From Aromatoleum aromaticum EbN1 (lineage in GTDB: Bacteria; Pseudomonadota; Gammaproteobacteria; Burkholderiales; Rhodocyclaceae), in NCBI RefSeq assembly GCF_000025965.1, contig NC_006513.1, positions 4,209,400-4,273,399 of the forward strand: a stretch of 64,000 bases of DNA, written 5' to 3'. The translations under genes were made by a program, and so were the position numbers. Shown in pieces: positions 28,386 to 38,650 of the stretch. The first letter of the stretch is position 1. Each line of letters starts with the position of its first letter. The notes beneath the pieces were generated by a model. The model was not told where the DNA came from and ran no database searches. It saw only the letters and a program-made list of their open reading frames with translations.

Positions 28386-28708
28386 GCGTGCTGTCCTGAT
28401 GTTATTCGATTCAAGGAGTCGGATGGTGCAGGCACTGCGCTCCCCTTTGGTGCCGCACCCGGGCGTTGTTCACAACTCTGCCCTCAAAACAAGGCGAGAC
28501 ATTAAACATGAGCTGTCCCGACCCTGCAACCCGCTGATCCGCTTGAAAAATGTAAGTAAGAGTGGCGAACGCCGGCTAATCGGTGAGCGACGGGCGTGGC
28601 GCGACACCGGCGTTCCGATGCAGGTTGCCCAATCGACTTGTCACGTTCCGGGAGCCCGGCCTCGATCCGCTATAATCCGCCTTTTGCCTTCAAGCCCCAG
28701 AGCACACC
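28386..28708 (+). promoter_or_regulatory. Gap between the RTX gene and valS with a consensus -10 box
   Basis: No gene is visible in these 323 bases. TATAAT at 28671-28676 is a perfect -10 box 33 bases before valS; the best -35 (TTCCGG, 19 bases away) is poor. The left part is less GC-rich than the surroundings (AAAACAAGG, ACATTAAAC) and probably carries the RTX promoter on the other strand, which I could not pin down. Confidence 0.5.
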
Positions 28709-31555
28709 ATGGAATTGGCCAAGAGTTTTGAGCCCGCGGCGATCGAAGCCCGCTGGTACCCGGAATGGGAATCGCGCGGTCATTTCGACGCCGGCCTCGA
28801 CAAGTCGAACCCGAACGCGTTCTGCATCCTGCTGCCGCCGCCGAACGTCACCGGCACGTTGCACATGGGCCACGGCTTCAACCAGACGATCATGGACGCG
28901 CTCACGCGCTACCACCGCATGCGGGGCTTCAACACGCTGTGGCAACCCGGCACCGACCACGCCGGCATCGCGACGCAGATCGTCGTCGAACGCCAGCTCG
29001 ACGCGAAAGGCGTCTCACGCCACGACCTCGGCCGCGAGAAGTTCGTCGAGAAAGTGTGGGAGTGGAAGGAATACTCGGGCGGCACGATCACACGGCAAAT
29101 GCGCCGCCTCGGCACGTCGCCAGACTGGAAGCGCGAGCGCTTCACGATGGACGAAGGCCTGTCGAAGACCGTCACCGAGACTTTCGTGCGCCTCTACAAC
29201 GAGGGCCTGATCTACCGCGGCAAGCGCCTCGTCAACTGGGACCCGAAACTCGGCACGGCCGTGTCCGACCTCGAAGTGGTGTCGGAAGAGGAAGACGGCT
29301 TCCTGTGGCACATCACCTATCCGTTCAGCGACGGGCCGGTCGGTGACTTGAAAGGCCTGACCGTCGCGACGACCCGGCCGGAGACGATGCTCGGCGACGT
29401 CGCGGTGATGGTGCATCCGGAAGACGAGCGCTACGCGCACCTGATCGGCAAGACCGTGCGCCTGCCGCTGTGCGAGCGTGACATTCCGATCATCGGCGAC
29501 GACTACGTCGACCGCGAGTTCGGCACCGGCTGCGTCAAGGTCACGCCGGCGCACGACTTCAACGACTACGCCGTGGGCCTGCGCCACAATCTTCCGATGA
29601 TCAGCATCCTGCGGCTCGACGCGCACGTCAGCGACGACGCTCCCGAAAAGTATCGCGGCATGGACCGCTTCGTCGCGCGCGAAGTCATCGTGCAGGATCT
29701 CGAGGCGCAAGGGCTCCTCGCCGGCATCAAGCCGCACAAGCTGATGGTGCCGCGCGGCGACCGCACGAGCGCGGTCATCGAGCCGATGCTGACCGACCAG
29801 TGGTTCGTCGCAATGACGAAACCTGGCGCGGACGGCAGGAGCATCACCGCGAAGGCGCTCGAATGCGTCGCGTCGGGCGAGATCCGCTTCTATCCGGAGA
29901 ACTGGATCAACACCTACAACCAGTGGCTCAACAACATTCAGGACTGGTGCATCTCGCGCCAACTGTGGTGGGGCCACCAGATTCCGGCGTGGTACGCGGA
30001 CGTCGAAGGCGACAGCCGCGTGTGGGTCGCGCACGACGAAGCCGAGGCAAAATCGCTCGCCGCGAAGGACGGCTTCACCGGCCGCTTGCGCCGTGACGAC
30101 GATGTGCTCGACACCTGGTATTCGTCCGCACTATGGCCGTTTTCGACGCTCGACTGGACCGCGGAGTGGCCAGAGAAGTCGAACGACGCGCTCGACCTCT
30201 ACCTGCCGTCGTCGGTGCTCGTGACCGGATTCGACATCATCTTCTTCTGGGTCGCCCGGATGGTGATGATGACGAAGCACATCACCGGCAAGATCCCGTT
30301 TCGCGACGTCTATGTGCACGGCCTGATCCGCGACGCGGAAGGCCAGAAGATGTCGAAGTCGAAAGGCAACGTGCTCGACCCGATCGACCTCATCGACGGC
30401 ATCTCCGCCGACGAGCTCGCGAAGAAGCGCACCTTCGGCCTGATGAACCCGAAGCAGGCACAGAGCATCGAGAAGAAAACGCGCAAGGAATTCCCGGAAG
30501 GCATCCCCGCGTTCGGCACCGACGCGCTGCGCTTCACGTTCGCGTCGCTCGCGACTCCGGGGCGCGACATCAAGTTCGATCTGTCGCGCTGCGAAGGCTA
30601 CCGCAACTTCTGCAACAAGCTGTGGAACGCAACGCGCTTCGTGCTGATGAACTGCGAAGGCCAGGACTGCGGCATCAGTGCCGCGGCCGGCAGCGCCGCG
30701 TGCAACACCGCGAACCTCGATTTCTCGTTCGCCGACCGCTGGATCGTGTCGAAGCTGCAGCGCACCGAAGCCGAAGTCGCACAGCACTTCAGGGACTACC
30801 GCTTCGACCTCGTTTCGAAAGCGGTGTATGAATTCGTCTGGGACGAATACTGCGACTGGTATGTCGAACTCGCGAAAGTGCAGATCCAGAGCGGCACTGA
30901 AGCGCAGCAGCGTGCGACGCGCCGCACTTTGCTCCGCGTGCTCGAGACCGTGCTGCGCCTCGCGCATCCGCTGATCCCGTTCATCACCGAGGAGCTGTGG
31001 CAGACGGTCGCACCGCTCGCCGGGCGCAAGGACACCGACAGCATCATGCTGGCCCGCTACCCCGAGGCGGACCTGTCGCGGCTCGACGAAGCAAGCGAAG
31101 CGAAGATCGCCGAGCTGAAGGCGATCGTAGGCACCTGCCGCAACCTGCGCAGCGAGATGAATATCTCGCCAGCCCAGCGCATGCCGCTCGTCGCCGCAGG
31201 CGAGGCAACGATACTCACGAGCTACGCGCCATATCTTGCCGGCCTTGCGCGACTGTCGGAGGTCGCCGTCGTCGACGAGATCGGCACCGACGAACTCGCT
31301 CCGGTCGCCGTCGCCGGCCGCTTCAAGCTGATGTTGCGCGTCGAAATCGACATCGCTGCCGAGCGCGAGCGCATCGCGAAAGAGATCGCGCGGCTCGAAG
31401 GCGAGATGACGAAAGCCGAGAGCAAGCTCGCCAACGAGAGCTTCGTCGCACGCGCCCCCGCCACAGTCGTGCAGCAGGAACGCGAGCGGCTCGCCAGTTT
31501 CGTTGCGACGCTCGAAAAACTGCGTCCGCAACTGGAAAAACTCGGCGCACGCTGA
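28709..31555 (+). CDS. valS: Valyl-tRNA synthetase
   Basis: Class I aminoacyl-tRNA synthetase, 948 residues, full length. The HIGH motif is at HMGH ([18 protein letters not shown]). The large CP1 editing domain includes [17 protein letters not shown] and [13 protein letters not shown]. The KMSKS loop is intact ([15 protein letters not shown]). The anticodon-binding domain and a C-terminal coiled-coil arm ([21 protein letters not shown]) follow. In relatives valS follows holC directly; here the secretion cassette separates them. Confidence 0.97.
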   Translation: MELAKSFEPAAIEARWYPEWESRGHFDAGLDKSNPNAFCILLPPPNVTGTLHMGHGFNQTIMDALTRYHRMRGFNTLWQPGTDHAGIATQIVVERQLDAKGVSRHDLGREKFVEKVWEWKEYSGGTITRQMRRLGTSPDWKRERFTMDEGLSKTVTETFVRLYNEGLIYRGKRLVNWDPKLGTAVSDLEVVSEEEDGFLWHITYPFSDGPVGDLKGLTVATTRPETMLGDVAVMVHPEDERYAHLIGKTVRLPLCERDIPIIGDDYVDREFGTGCVKVTPAHDFNDYAVGLRHNLPMISILRLDAHVSDDAPEKYRGMDRFVAREVIVQDLEAQGLLAGIKPHKLMVPRGDRTSAVIEPMLTDQWFVAMTKPGADGRSITAKALECVASGEIRFYPENWINTYNQWLNNIQDWCISRQLWWGHQIPAWYADVEGDSRVWVAHDEAEAKSLAAKDGFTGRLRRDDDVLDTWYSSALWPFSTLDWTAEWPEKSNDALDLYLPSSVLVTGFDIIFFWVARMVMMTKHITGKIPFRDVYVHGLIRDAEGQKMSKSKGNVLDPIDLIDGISADELAKKRTFGLMNPKQAQSIEKKTRKEFPEGIPAFGTDALRFTFASLATPGRDIKFDLSRCEGYRNFCNKLWNATRFVLMNCEGQDCGISAAAGSAACNTANLDFSFADRWIVSKLQRTEAEVAQHFRDYRFDLVSKAVYEFVWDEYCDWYVELAKVQIQSGTEAQQRATRRTLLRVLETVLRLAHPLIPFITEELWQTVAPLAGRKDTDSIMLARYPEADLSRLDEASEAKIAELKAIVGTCRNLRSEMNISPAQRMPLVAAGEATILTSYAPYLAGLARLSEVAVVDEIGTDELAPVAVAGRFKLMLRVEIDIAAERERIAKEIARLEGEMTKAESKLANESFVARAPATVVQQERERLASFVATLEKLRPQLEKLGAR

Positions 31556-31653
31556 GCGGGCAACAGTCCCACACCAGGGGCCGCCTGCCGTCACTGAACA
31601 GCCCCTTTTTCATGGCCCCGAGAGGCGGCGATAGAAAAAGGGGCCGCGGAATC

Positions 31654-31884
31654 CTACTTGCGCCGCAGGAAGAATTCGAAAGCCCGATCGGCCGTCTCGC
31701 CCTGCTGCAGCAGATCATTGCCGGTCTGCTTCGCGAACGCCTGGAAATCCTTCACCGATCCGGGGTCCGTCGCGAGCACGCGCACCACCTGGCCCGGGGT
31801 CATTTCCGCGAGCATCTTCTTCGTACGCAGGATTGGCAGCGGGCAGGTCAGCCCGCGTGCATCGACTTCCTTGTCGAAATCCAT
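31654..31884 (-). CDS. TusA/SirA-family sulfur carrier protein
   Basis: 76 residues, full length for the family. It begins DFDKEVDARGLTCPLPILRTKK, containing the CPxP motif with the sulfur-carrying cysteine, then VVRVLATDPGSVKDFQAFAKQTGN and the closing FFLRRK. TusA-like proteins pass persulfide sulfur in tRNA thiolation, cofactor synthesis or sulfur oxidation; which of these applies cannot be told from sequence. moaC, a molybdenum-cofactor gene, lies about 1.7 kb away on the other strand. Confidence 0.9.
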   Translation of the reverse strand: MDFDKEVDARGLTCPLPILRTKKMLAEMTPGQVVRVLATDPGSVKDFQAFAKQTGNDLLQQGETADRAFEFFLRRK

Positions 31885-32050
31885 CAGTCCCTTCCTCGTC
31901 GCATTCTCGATCGATCAAGCGCCGGATTCTAAAGGCTCGCCCCCCTTCGCGAAAGGCGACCTGCGCGCCTCATGAGAAAACGCCGCACCGCCCCAAGTTT
32001 TCTTGTTCCCCTCGGGGGGCGGAAACTGCAAAGCCGTTTCCTGGAGGCGC

Positions 32051-33490
32051 TCAGTTCCCCTCGCGCCTGTCGAGGCGGCGTTGGTGTTCCTCGGCTTTCA
32101 GCTCGCGCATCCGCGCATCGACGGCGGAAAGCTCGTAGAAGTCGCCGTCCCCGGCCCGCCGTGCGAGGTCGAGTTGCTCGATCGCCGCAGGCAGACTTCC
32201 CTGCAGCACGTACACTTCGGCCTGGGCGCGATGCTGCGCGGTGCGACGACCAAGCGCCGCCTCCGAGCGTGCGACGAGCGTCCACATGCGGTCATCATCA
32301 GTGCGACGCAGCGCGTCCGCACGCGCCATCGCGGCCGCCTCGTCGGCGCGGCCGGCCTGCAGCAAGGCATCGATCAGCGCGTAGCGCAGCGCGCGGCTGT
32401 CGGGGAATCGCGCCTGCGCCGCCTCGAGGATCTTCACCGCGGCGGCGGGGTCACGCGCCGCAAGCCGCAACTCGGCCGCGAGCGATTCGATGAACGGCGA
32501 TGCGGGAGCGTCGCGCCGCACCACGTCGAGCGCCTTGGTCGCCTCATCGATCCGCCCGGCCGCGAGCAGCGCGCGCGCCAGACCGTAGCGCGCCGCGGCG
32601 TCGGCCCCGGGTTTCGCCGCCAGCGACTGGAATTCCCGCACTGCGTCGAGCGGCGCGGCCGCGGTGACGCGCAGCTTCGCCCGCACGAACCCGAAATCCT
32701 GCGAATCCGGCACCTGCCGATAGCGCATCTGCGCGACGCGGTTGCCCATGTCCGAAATCCGCTCGCCGGTCAGCGGGTGGGTGCGCAGGTAGCTCGGCGC
32801 ATTGTTCTCATAGAAACGGCTCGCGCGTTGCAGACGCTCGAAGAAACTCGGCATGCCGCGCACGTCGTAGCCCGCCCCTTCGAGCGTCTGCAGGCCCAGG
32901 CGGTCGGCCTCGCGTTCGAAGTCGCGCGTGTAGCCGAGCTGCGACTGGATCGCCCCCGCCTGCCCGGCGGCGATCGCCGCCTCGCTGATCTGCGAATTGC
33001 TGCGCGCCGCGAGCACCGCGACGAGCAGCGACGCGAGCATCACCATGCTCGACTGGCTCTGCTTGCCGACCAACTGGGCAATGTGGCGCTGCGTCACGTG
33101 GGCAATTTCATGCCCCAGCACCGAAGCCAGCTCGGATTCCGATTCGGCCGCCAGGATCAGCCCGCTATGCACGCCGATGAAGCCGCCGGGCAGTGCGAAG
33201 GCATTGAGCGTTGCATCGCGGATGACGAAGAAGGCGAACTCCTGGTACGGCGCCGCGCTCGCCGTCACGAGGCGCTGGCCGAGGCGATCGACGTAGTCCT
33301 CGATTTCGGCGTCGTCGAGATAGGCGGCATCGCGGAAACGGATCTCGCGAATGATCGATTCGCCGATCCTGCGCTCGGCGAGCGGAGAAAGCTCGGACGC
33401 CGCGACGTCGCCGAGATCCGGCAGATCGGCCGCGTTCAGGCGCGGCATCATCGCGACGCACAGCAGCAGGATAAAAAGTCGTTTGATCAT
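32051..33490 (-). CDS. M48-family metalloprotease with TPR repeats (BepA/YfgC-like)
   Basis: Exported zinc protease of 479 residues. Signal peptide ([19 protein letters not shown]). The M48 domain has the zinc motif HEIAH ([14 protein letters not shown]) and the downstream glutamate in [17 protein letters not shown]. The C-terminal 200 residues form TPR-like helical repeats ([37 protein letters not shown]). This layout matches BepA/YfgC, a periplasmic quality-control protease and chaperone for outer-membrane proteins, LptD among them. Divergent from moaC. Confidence 0.92.
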   Translation of the reverse strand: MIKRLFILLLCVAMMPRLNAADLPDLGDVAASELSPLAERRIGESIIREIRFRDAAYLDDAEIEDYVDRLGQRLVTASAAPYQEFAFFVIRDATLNAFALPGGFIGVHSGLILAAESESELASVLGHEIAHVTQRHIAQLVGKQSQSSMVMLASLLVAVLAARSNSQISEAAIAAGQAGAIQSQLGYTRDFEREADRLGLQTLEGAGYDVRGMPSFFERLQRASRFYENNAPSYLRTHPLTGERISDMGNRVAQMRYRQVPDSQDFGFVRAKLRVTAAAPLDAVREFQSLAAKPGADAAARYGLARALLAAGRIDEATKALDVVRRDAPASPFIESLAAELRLAARDPAAAVKILEAAQARFPDSRALRYALIDALLQAGRADEAAAMARADALRRTDDDRMWTLVARSEAALGRRTAQHRAQAEVYVLQGSLPAAIEQLDLARRAGDGDFYELSAVDARMRELKAEEHQRRLDRREGN

Positions 33491-33569
33491 CGGGTGCTAT
33501 GATACCCATCCACTTCCAACCGTTCCGCGCGGAATGTATCGCGCTATGGCCGCGACGCGCACAGAGCTC

Positions 33570-34085
33570 ATGACCCAACCCGGCACGCCTCCGATCGTCA
33601 CCCCGATCCTCACCCATTTCGACGCCGACGGACAGGCCCACATGGTGGATGTCGGTGACAAGCGCGAAACCCGTCGCGTCGCGGTCGCACAAGGCCGGAT
33701 CACGATGCAGCCGGCCACTTTTGCGATGATCCAGTCCGGCACCGCGAAGAAGGGCGACGTGCTCGGCATCGCCCGTATCGCCGCAATCCAGGCCTCGAAG
33801 CGTGCAAGCGAGCTGATTCCGCTGTGCCACCCGATTCCGCTGACGCGCGTCGCAGTCGAGTTCATACTCGACGAGCCGGCCAGCTCGATCGCCTGCAGCG
33901 TGACCGCGGAGACCGTCGGACGCACCGGTGTCGAGATGGAAGCGCTCACCGCGGTCAGCGTCGCGCTGCTGACGATCTACGACATGTGCAAGGCGGTCGA
34001 CCGCGGCATGCGCATGGACTGCATCCAGCTCGTCGAAAAACTCGGCGGCAAGTCGGGGCACTGGGTCGCCGGCAACGCCGGGTAG
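33570..34085 (+). CDS. moaC: Cyclic pyranopterin monophosphate synthase
   Basis: Second step of molybdenum cofactor synthesis: converts the MoaA product 3',8-cH2GTP to cyclic pyranopterin monophosphate. 171 residues from this start. Signatures: [49 protein letters not shown], and [26 protein letters not shown] with its active-site lysine and aspartates, closing in GGKSGHW. ATGs 24 and 36 bases upstream are also possible. No other moa gene is nearby. Confidence 0.94.
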   Translation: MTQPGTPPIVTPILTHFDADGQAHMVDVGDKRETRRVAVAQGRITMQPATFAMIQSGTAKKGDVLGIARIAAIQASKRASELIPLCHPIPLTRVAVEFILDEPASSIACSVTAETVGRTGVEMEALTAVSVALLTIYDMCKAVDRGMRMDCIQLVEKLGGKSGHWVAGNAG

Positions 34086-34193
34086 CCGATCCTTGCCGCC
34101 TTGTGCAGCGGCGGTGTGACTTCCCCAGGAAACGCGTTCCCGGGGACTGCGGATTTCGCCTCGGCCGCAATCGCGGCAACCGATACCCGAACC

Positions 34194-34221
34194 TTGCACG
34201 TTGACGATTCCGAACTAGAAT
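34194..34221 (+). promoter_or_regulatory. Promoter-like sequence before the structured segment
   Basis: TTGCAC at 34194-34199 and TAGAAT at 34216-34221, spacing 16. It points at no protein gene; transcription would start near 34228, at the edge of the structured segment. Confidence 0.5.
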
Positions 34222-34227
34222 AGGGGT

Positions 34228-34370
34228 GTGCCCCGCGTGGTCGGTCAAAGTCTTTCGGAGGCAGTATTTCGGAAAGACAAGCGTAATTGCAGACCGGCCA
34301 TAACGCGGGGCTATTTCTTTGTCGCCGGCCGGAGATGCAGCTTCTGCTTCCGGCAAGCACGGCGACCGAT
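34228..34370 (+). ncRNA. Candidate structured small RNA
   Basis: Two consecutive self-complementary domains fill the moaC-alkA gap. Domain 1 (34230-34311): outer stem GCCCCGCGT with ACGCGGGGC, middle stem GGTCGGTC with GACCGGCC (one G-U), inner stem GTCTTTC with GAAAGAC. Domain 2 (34321-34366): GTCGCC with GGCGAC, CCGGA with TCCGG, GCAG with CTGC. A T-rich CTATTTCTTT lies between them. A promoter-like pair stands immediately upstream, no open frame fits, and the adjacent alkA gene is on the other strand. I do not recognise it as a known family. It could instead serve as a two-way terminator. Confidence 0.45.
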
Positions 34371-34371
34371 G

Positions 34372-35274
34372 CTAAGGAAGTTTCCCCAGCCCGACCGCCC
34401 AAAGGTGGGCCGCAATCAACGCGCGCCACGGCGAGAATTCTGCAAGCCAGCGCTTCGCCTGTCCTTCGGTGACGCTGTCCGGGCAGTCGAGCACTGCCTG
34501 CAGGCTGCGGCGCACCACGACGTCGCCGTGCAGTGATCCATCCAGCCAGCCGAAACCTCTCAGCAGCGCGTAATCGATCGTCCATGGCCCGATGCCGCGC
34601 ACTCGCATCAGGCGCTCGCGGATCTCGTCGACCGGCAGCGTCGCGATCCACGTATTGAGCGGCAGCTCGTCTTCGGCGACGAGACGGCCGAGCCTGATCA
34701 GCGTCTGCGCTTTCGCCTGCGAGAAACCAGCTGATCGCAGATCCGCCTCGTTCAACCCGGCCACCCGTTCTGCATCGGGATAGCAGGCGAGGCCGACCGA
34801 ATGGCGCAGCCCGGCGACTTCGATCAGCCGGCGTCGTAGCGAGATCGCCGCCCGCACGCTGATCTGCTGCCCGGTGATCGCCCAACTGAGCGCTTCAAAC
34901 GGACTCGCCGACAGCGGCACTCGCAGCCCGGGATGGCGGGCGATGAGCGGGCCCAGTTGCGGATGGTCGCGATAGGTCCGTTCGAACACCTCGACCTGCT
35001 GGGTCAGGCCCAGCATGCGCGGCAGCAACTGTGCGAGCGCCGCAGGTGCAGCGGCGCCCGGCGCCCCGTCGATCGCGAGTTCGGCGCTCGCCTGCGCGCT
35101 GTCGAAGCGGATCGTGAGGCATGCCGGGCGGCCTTCCCACACGACGCCTTTCTGCAGCGTTTGCCCCTCGACTCGTTCCGCAACTGCGAGCGGGTCGCGG
35201 CGATGGAAAGCGAGCACATCGTCGGTGCGGAAATCGGCCGGCAGCCCGACCTCGCAGGACACGGTCGCCGTCAT
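34372..35274 (-). CDS. alkA: DNA-3-methyladenine glycosylase II (AlkA-like)
   Basis: Base-excision repair glycosylase for alkylated purines. 300 residues. The N-terminal AlkA domain (to about residue 110) is followed by the helix-hairpin-helix GPD domain: PFEALSWAITGQQISVRAAI, the hairpin MRVRGIGPWTIDYALLRGFG, and GDVVVRRSLQ with the catalytic aspartate. The chosen ATG overlaps the stop of the methyltransferase gene upstream (ATGA); the longer open frame runs through that gene. The pairing with ogt indicates an alkylation-repair operon. Confidence 0.92.
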   Translation of the reverse strand: MTATVSCEVGLPADFRTDDVLAFHRRDPLAVAERVEGQTLQKGVVWEGRPACLTIRFDSAQASAELAIDGAPGAAAPAALAQLLPRMLGLTQQVEVFERTYRDHPQLGPLIARHPGLRVPLSASPFEALSWAITGQQISVRAAISLRRRLIEVAGLRHSVGLACYPDAERVAGLNEADLRSAGFSQAKAQTLIRLGRLVAEDELPLNTWIATLPVDEIRERLMRVRGIGPWTIDYALLRGFGWLDGSLHGDVVVRRSLQAVLDCPDSVTEGQAKRWLAEFSPWRALIAAHLWAVGLGKLP

Positions 35275-35807
35275 CGCCCGGCCTCGCGATCGAGCAGCGC
35301 ACGCTTGCGTTCGATCCCCCAGCGGTAACCCGACAGTTGGCCGTCGTTGCGCACTGCGCGATGACATGGGATCGCGACCGCGAGGAGGTTCGCGGCGCAT
35401 GCCCCGGCCACTGCCCGGGCCGCTTTCGGCGCGCCGATTCGCCGCGCGATCTCGGCGTAGCTCGCTGTCTGCCCGGGCGGAATCTCCCGCAGCACCTGCC
35501 ACACACGCTGCTGGAACGCTGTGCCGCGAATGTCGAAGGGCAGATCCAGCCTGAGCGCGGGAGATTCGACGAACCTCACTACGGTCGCGACAGTCCGCTC
35601 GAAATCGGCATCCCCGCTGATCAGCGCAGCATGCGGAAAGCGATCCTGCAGATCACGCGCGAGCCGCTCCGGATCGTCGCCGATCAAGATCGCGCACACC
35701 CCCGGCCCGCTCGCTGCGACGAGAATCGCTCCCAGCGAACATTCGCCGGTCGCAAACTGGATCTCAGCCGAGGTCACTGCCGCGAGCATTTCATGCTTTG
35801 TCGTCAT
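35271..35807 (-). CDS. ogt: Methylated-DNA--protein-cysteine methyltransferase
   Basis: Suicide repair protein that removes methyl groups from O6-methylguanine to its own cysteine. 178 residues. The N-terminal ribonuclease-like domain (FATGECSLGAILVAASGPGV, as in the C-terminal half of Ada) precedes the active domain RGTAFQQRVWQVLREIPPG, SYAEIARRIG and the catalytic IPCHRAVRNDGQLSGYRWG. It has no Ada N-terminal regulator domain. It overlaps alkA by four bases and is divergent from the glycosyltransferase gene. Confidence 0.94.
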   Translation of the reverse strand: MTTKHEMLAAVTSAEIQFATGECSLGAILVAASGPGVCAILIGDDPERLARDLQDRFPHAALISGDADFERTVATVVRFVESPALRLDLPFDIRGTAFQQRVWQVLREIPPGQTASYAEIARRIGAPKAARAVAGACAANLLAVAIPCHRAVRNDGQLSGYRWGIERKRALLDREAGR

Positions 35808-36049
35808 GATCCTGAATTCTTTCCGCGATTCGCTGGCTAAAATCTACCCGTCACCGGGTAACGATACACTCCAGCCCTGGCTCTTGAACCCGGTGGACAG
35901 CGAAAACGTGGCACAGGTCCGCGCCGCCCGTCCCCTGACAGGTCGCTCTTCGAATCCGGCCCGGAGAATCGAACCCCCTGGCCGTGCGGCGCGACGTTCC
36001 GTGCTGTTGCTCGGCATTACATTACTTGTGAACCGATGGAGGAAGTACG

Positions 36050-37261
36050 GTGACGCAACGCAAGCGGGTTCTGTTCGTCTCCGAGACCGTCACGCTGGCT
36101 CACATTGCACGCCCCTATGCGCTTGCCCGCGGCCTTGATCCGACGATCTGGGAAGTTGTTTTCGCCTGCGCCGACAACTATCCCAAGCTCTTCCCCGACT
36201 GGCCGTGGCAGCGGGAGACGATCCAGTCGATCCCGCCCAGCGTGTTCATGAATCGTCTGGCGCGGGGCCGCCGGCTCTATTCGCTGGATACCCTGCGGCA
36301 GTATGCGCGCAAGGACCTCCGCGTGATCGAGACCGTGCAGCCGGACATCGTCGTCGGCGACTTCCGGCTTTCGCTGTCGGTCAGCGCCCGCGTCGCCGGC
36401 ATACCCTACGTCGCGCTTACCAACGCATACTGGAGCCCCTACGCCTCGCGGCATCGTTTTCCGGTGCCCTGCCTGCCGATGACGCGCATCATCGGGCTGC
36501 CGCTCGCCACCGCGCTGTTCACGATGGCCCGGCCGGCGGCGTTCGCGTGGCACACCCTCCCGCTCAACCGCCTGCGCCGCGAATACGGGTTGCCGAGCCT
36601 CGGGCTCGATCTGCGCCGCGTCTACACCGATGCCGATGTCACACTCTACGCCGATGTGCCGGAACTCGTTCCGACCTCAGGGTTGCCGGACAACCATCGC
36701 TACATCGGCCCGATCGAATGGTCACCGCCGATCGCGATGCCCGAATTCACGTTACAGGATCCGGGCAAGCCCCTGGTTTACGTGACGATGGGCAGTTCAG
36801 GGGCGGGCGCACTCCTGCCGCGCATTCTGGATGCGCTGTCAGGCATCGACTGCCACGTCGCGGTCGCAACGGCAGGCATCCCGCTGCGCGAGATTCCGGC
36901 CAACGCGATGGTCGCCGACTATCTCCCCGGCGACCGCATGAGCGCGCGCGCGAGCCTCGTCATCTGCAACGGCGGCAGCCCGACGAGCCACCAGGCGCTC
37001 GCCCACGGCGTGCCGGTGCTCGGAATACCGTTCAACCTCGATCAGCATCTGAATATGGACTACCTGACCATCTATGGCGCCGGGCATGTGTTGCGACCGG
37101 AGAAAGCCACGGCAGCCGTGTTGCGGGCGGCCGCGAGGACATTGCTGCAAGACGCCACGATCCGGCACCGGGCCCGGGAGTTGGCCCGGATCATTCGGCG
37201 CCATCACCCTGCCGACACACTGGCCCGCACCATCACCGAAATCACCGAGGCGAATTCATGA
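36050..37261 (+). CDS. Glycosyltransferase, MGT/UGT-like (GT-B fold)
   Basis: 403 residues from a GTG start with ATGGAGGAAGT upstream. The N-terminal domain opens KRVLFVSETVTLAHIARP, typical of UDP-glycosyltransferase-like proteins. The nucleotide-sugar half has VYVTMGSSGAGALLPRIL and the donor-binding segment CNGGSPTSHQALAHGVPVLGIPFNLDQ. Such enzymes glycosylate lipids, polyketides or other small acceptors; the acceptor here is unknown. The stop overlaps the next gene (ATGA), so it works with, or is at least expressed with, the acyltransferase-like protein. Confidence 0.88.
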   Translation: MTQRKRVLFVSETVTLAHIARPYALARGLDPTIWEVVFACADNYPKLFPDWPWQRETIQSIPPSVFMNRLARGRRLYSLDTLRQYARKDLRVIETVQPDIVVGDFRLSLSVSARVAGIPYVALTNAYWSPYASRHRFPVPCLPMTRIIGLPLATALFTMARPAAFAWHTLPLNRLRREYGLPSLGLDLRRVYTDADVTLYADVPELVPTSGLPDNHRYIGPIEWSPPIAMPEFTLQDPGKPLVYVTMGSSGAGALLPRILDALSGIDCHVAVATAGIPLREIPANAMVADYLPGDRMSARASLVICNGGSPTSHQALAHGVPVLGIPFNLDQHLNMDYLTIYGAGHVLRPEKATAAVLRAAARTLLQDATIRHRARELARIIRRHHPADTLARTITEITEANS

Positions 37262-37935
37262 GAAAAATATCGCTGCCGCAGATCGCGACCTTCGTCACGA
37301 TCCTGTCGATTGTCCTGGCGCTGGCTGCGGGCACCGCGTGGGCAACTCTAGGGAGTCTGCCGTTGGGAGATTTCCGCGGCATCGCCGTCGTCGCAGCCGC
37401 GGCCGTCTTCCTGGTCGCCTATGGCATCACCGCGTACCGACTGTTCCTGTGGTTGTTGCCGTTGCCCGAAGGGGATATCCCGCGCGGTTCGCTGAGCGAG
37501 TTCATCTACCATGTCTATCTGCTGTTCTTCCTCATTCTCTTCTATCCGATCATGCGCAGCGGCGCCGTGCCGGTGCCCATCCTCCGCCTTATCTACCTTG
37601 CGCTTGGGGCACGCCTGGGGGAAAACACCTACAGTTCGGGAATCATCCTCGACCCGATCTTTGTCGAGATCGGCAGCAACAGCATCGTCGGCCAGTTCGC
37701 CCTGCTCGTCCCCCACGTCATCGAGGGCGACAAGCTTGCGCATTATCCAATCCGGATCGGCAATGATGTGACCATCGGCGCCCATTCCTGCGTGCTGGCC
37801 GGCGTCACGATCGGCGACGGCGCGATCGTCGCCACCGGCGCGGTAGTATCCAAAGGCACCCGCATCGGCCCTGGGGAGGTGTGGGGCGGCGTGCCCGCCC
37901 GGCGCCTGAAGGCGGGCGTCGGGCCGGATGAATGA
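37258..37935 (+). CDS. Membrane-anchored hexapeptide-repeat acyltransferase
   Basis: 225 residues. Two or three membrane helices (about 6-28, 40-66, 85-105) are followed by a left-handed beta-helix of hexapeptide repeats (IGSNSIVGQFALLVPH, IRIGNDVTIGAHSCVLAGVTIGDGAIVATGAVVSKG) and the closing GVPARRLK. The helix-turn pattern is that of acetyl- or acyltransferases acting on sugars. It overlaps the glycosyltransferase stop by four bases. A role in decorating the glycosylated product is inferred. Confidence 0.85.
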   Translation: MRKISLPQIATFVTILSIVLALAAGTAWATLGSLPLGDFRGIAVVAAAAVFLVAYGITAYRLFLWLLPLPEGDIPRGSLSEFIYHVYLLFFLILFYPIMRSGAVPVPILRLIYLALGARLGENTYSSGIILDPIFVEIGSNSIVGQFALLVPHVIEGDKLAHYPIRIGNDVTIGAHSCVLAGVTIGDGAIVATGAVVSKGTRIGPGEVWGGVPARRLKAGVGPDE

Positions 37936-37979
37936 ACCCGGCTCTCGCCGCGTCGGGATCATCATTGCCTTGGCTGCGC

Positions 37980-38633
37980 CTATGCCGGATAGCCCCATTC
38001 CTCGAAGTACCTGCCCCATGCCTGCGATATCCTTTTCTTCAACTCGGGCGAGAGATCGGAGAGTTCGCTCTTCTGGTAATGCCTGATTGTTCCCAGATAG
38101 GAATTCAACGACGGCTCCAGCGCGTCAAATCCGGGCAGGTTGAAGTGACGGTAGATCGACCGGATCTGCAAGACCGGATCCTTCTCCAGCGCCTCATAGG
38201 ACAGCTCGAAAAACCGCTCCTTCGGCACCAGCGGCCGCTCCTCCAGGAAAACGTCATGCATGACGCGGTATTGCTCGATGACTCTGCGCTCCAGCCCGGA
38301 GTTATCCGGCCGCTGTAGCTGCATCATCTCCTGCATGATCCTGATCGAGCGCATGTATGACTTGAAAACGACATAGGGATTGCGGTGGATATGGATGAAG
38401 GATGCCTCGGGAAACAGTTCGAGTAACAATTTTACCCGGCAGGTATGGGGCGGCGATTTCAGGACGGTCCGGCGGTCGTTTGCCAGCGTCAATTTCTTCA
38501 TCAACAGCAGCAAGCCTTCCCGCCACCGCGCGAGTTCCCCTTCCGGCACATTCCTGAGCGTCAGGTATTTGTCGCAGGGAAACCCGGCTCGCGGAAAGAC
38601 CACATCCAGTATCGGAGACAGGCAGGGCTCCCG
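37980..38633 (-). pseudogene. Sulfotransferase, 3' fragment
   Basis: C-terminal two thirds of a P-loop sulfotransferase. It includes VLKSPPHTCRVKLLLELFPEASFIHIHRNPYVVFKSY, with the 3'-phosphate-binding arginine and serine region, and ends WGRYFEEWGYPA. The frame is open from about 38636 and has no proper start: its first residues (CLSPILDVVFPR) fall in mid-domain. The 5' part of the same kind of gene, on the same strand, is at 41419-41801. The ISAs1 element lies between them. About 60 family residues between the two pieces are missing, so a deletion accompanied or followed the insertion. Confidence 0.8.
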
Positions 38634-38650
38634 CAGCTACGCGCTCATCA

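Noticed and set aside
30131-31594. Open frame of 487 codons on the minus strand
   Set aside because: It is antisense to the C-terminal half of valS, with shadow composition.
31557-31640. Terminator after valS
   Set aside because: GGGGC/GCCCC with a T run is present, but the loop is about 19 bases and the stem only five or six pairs. Too weak to list.
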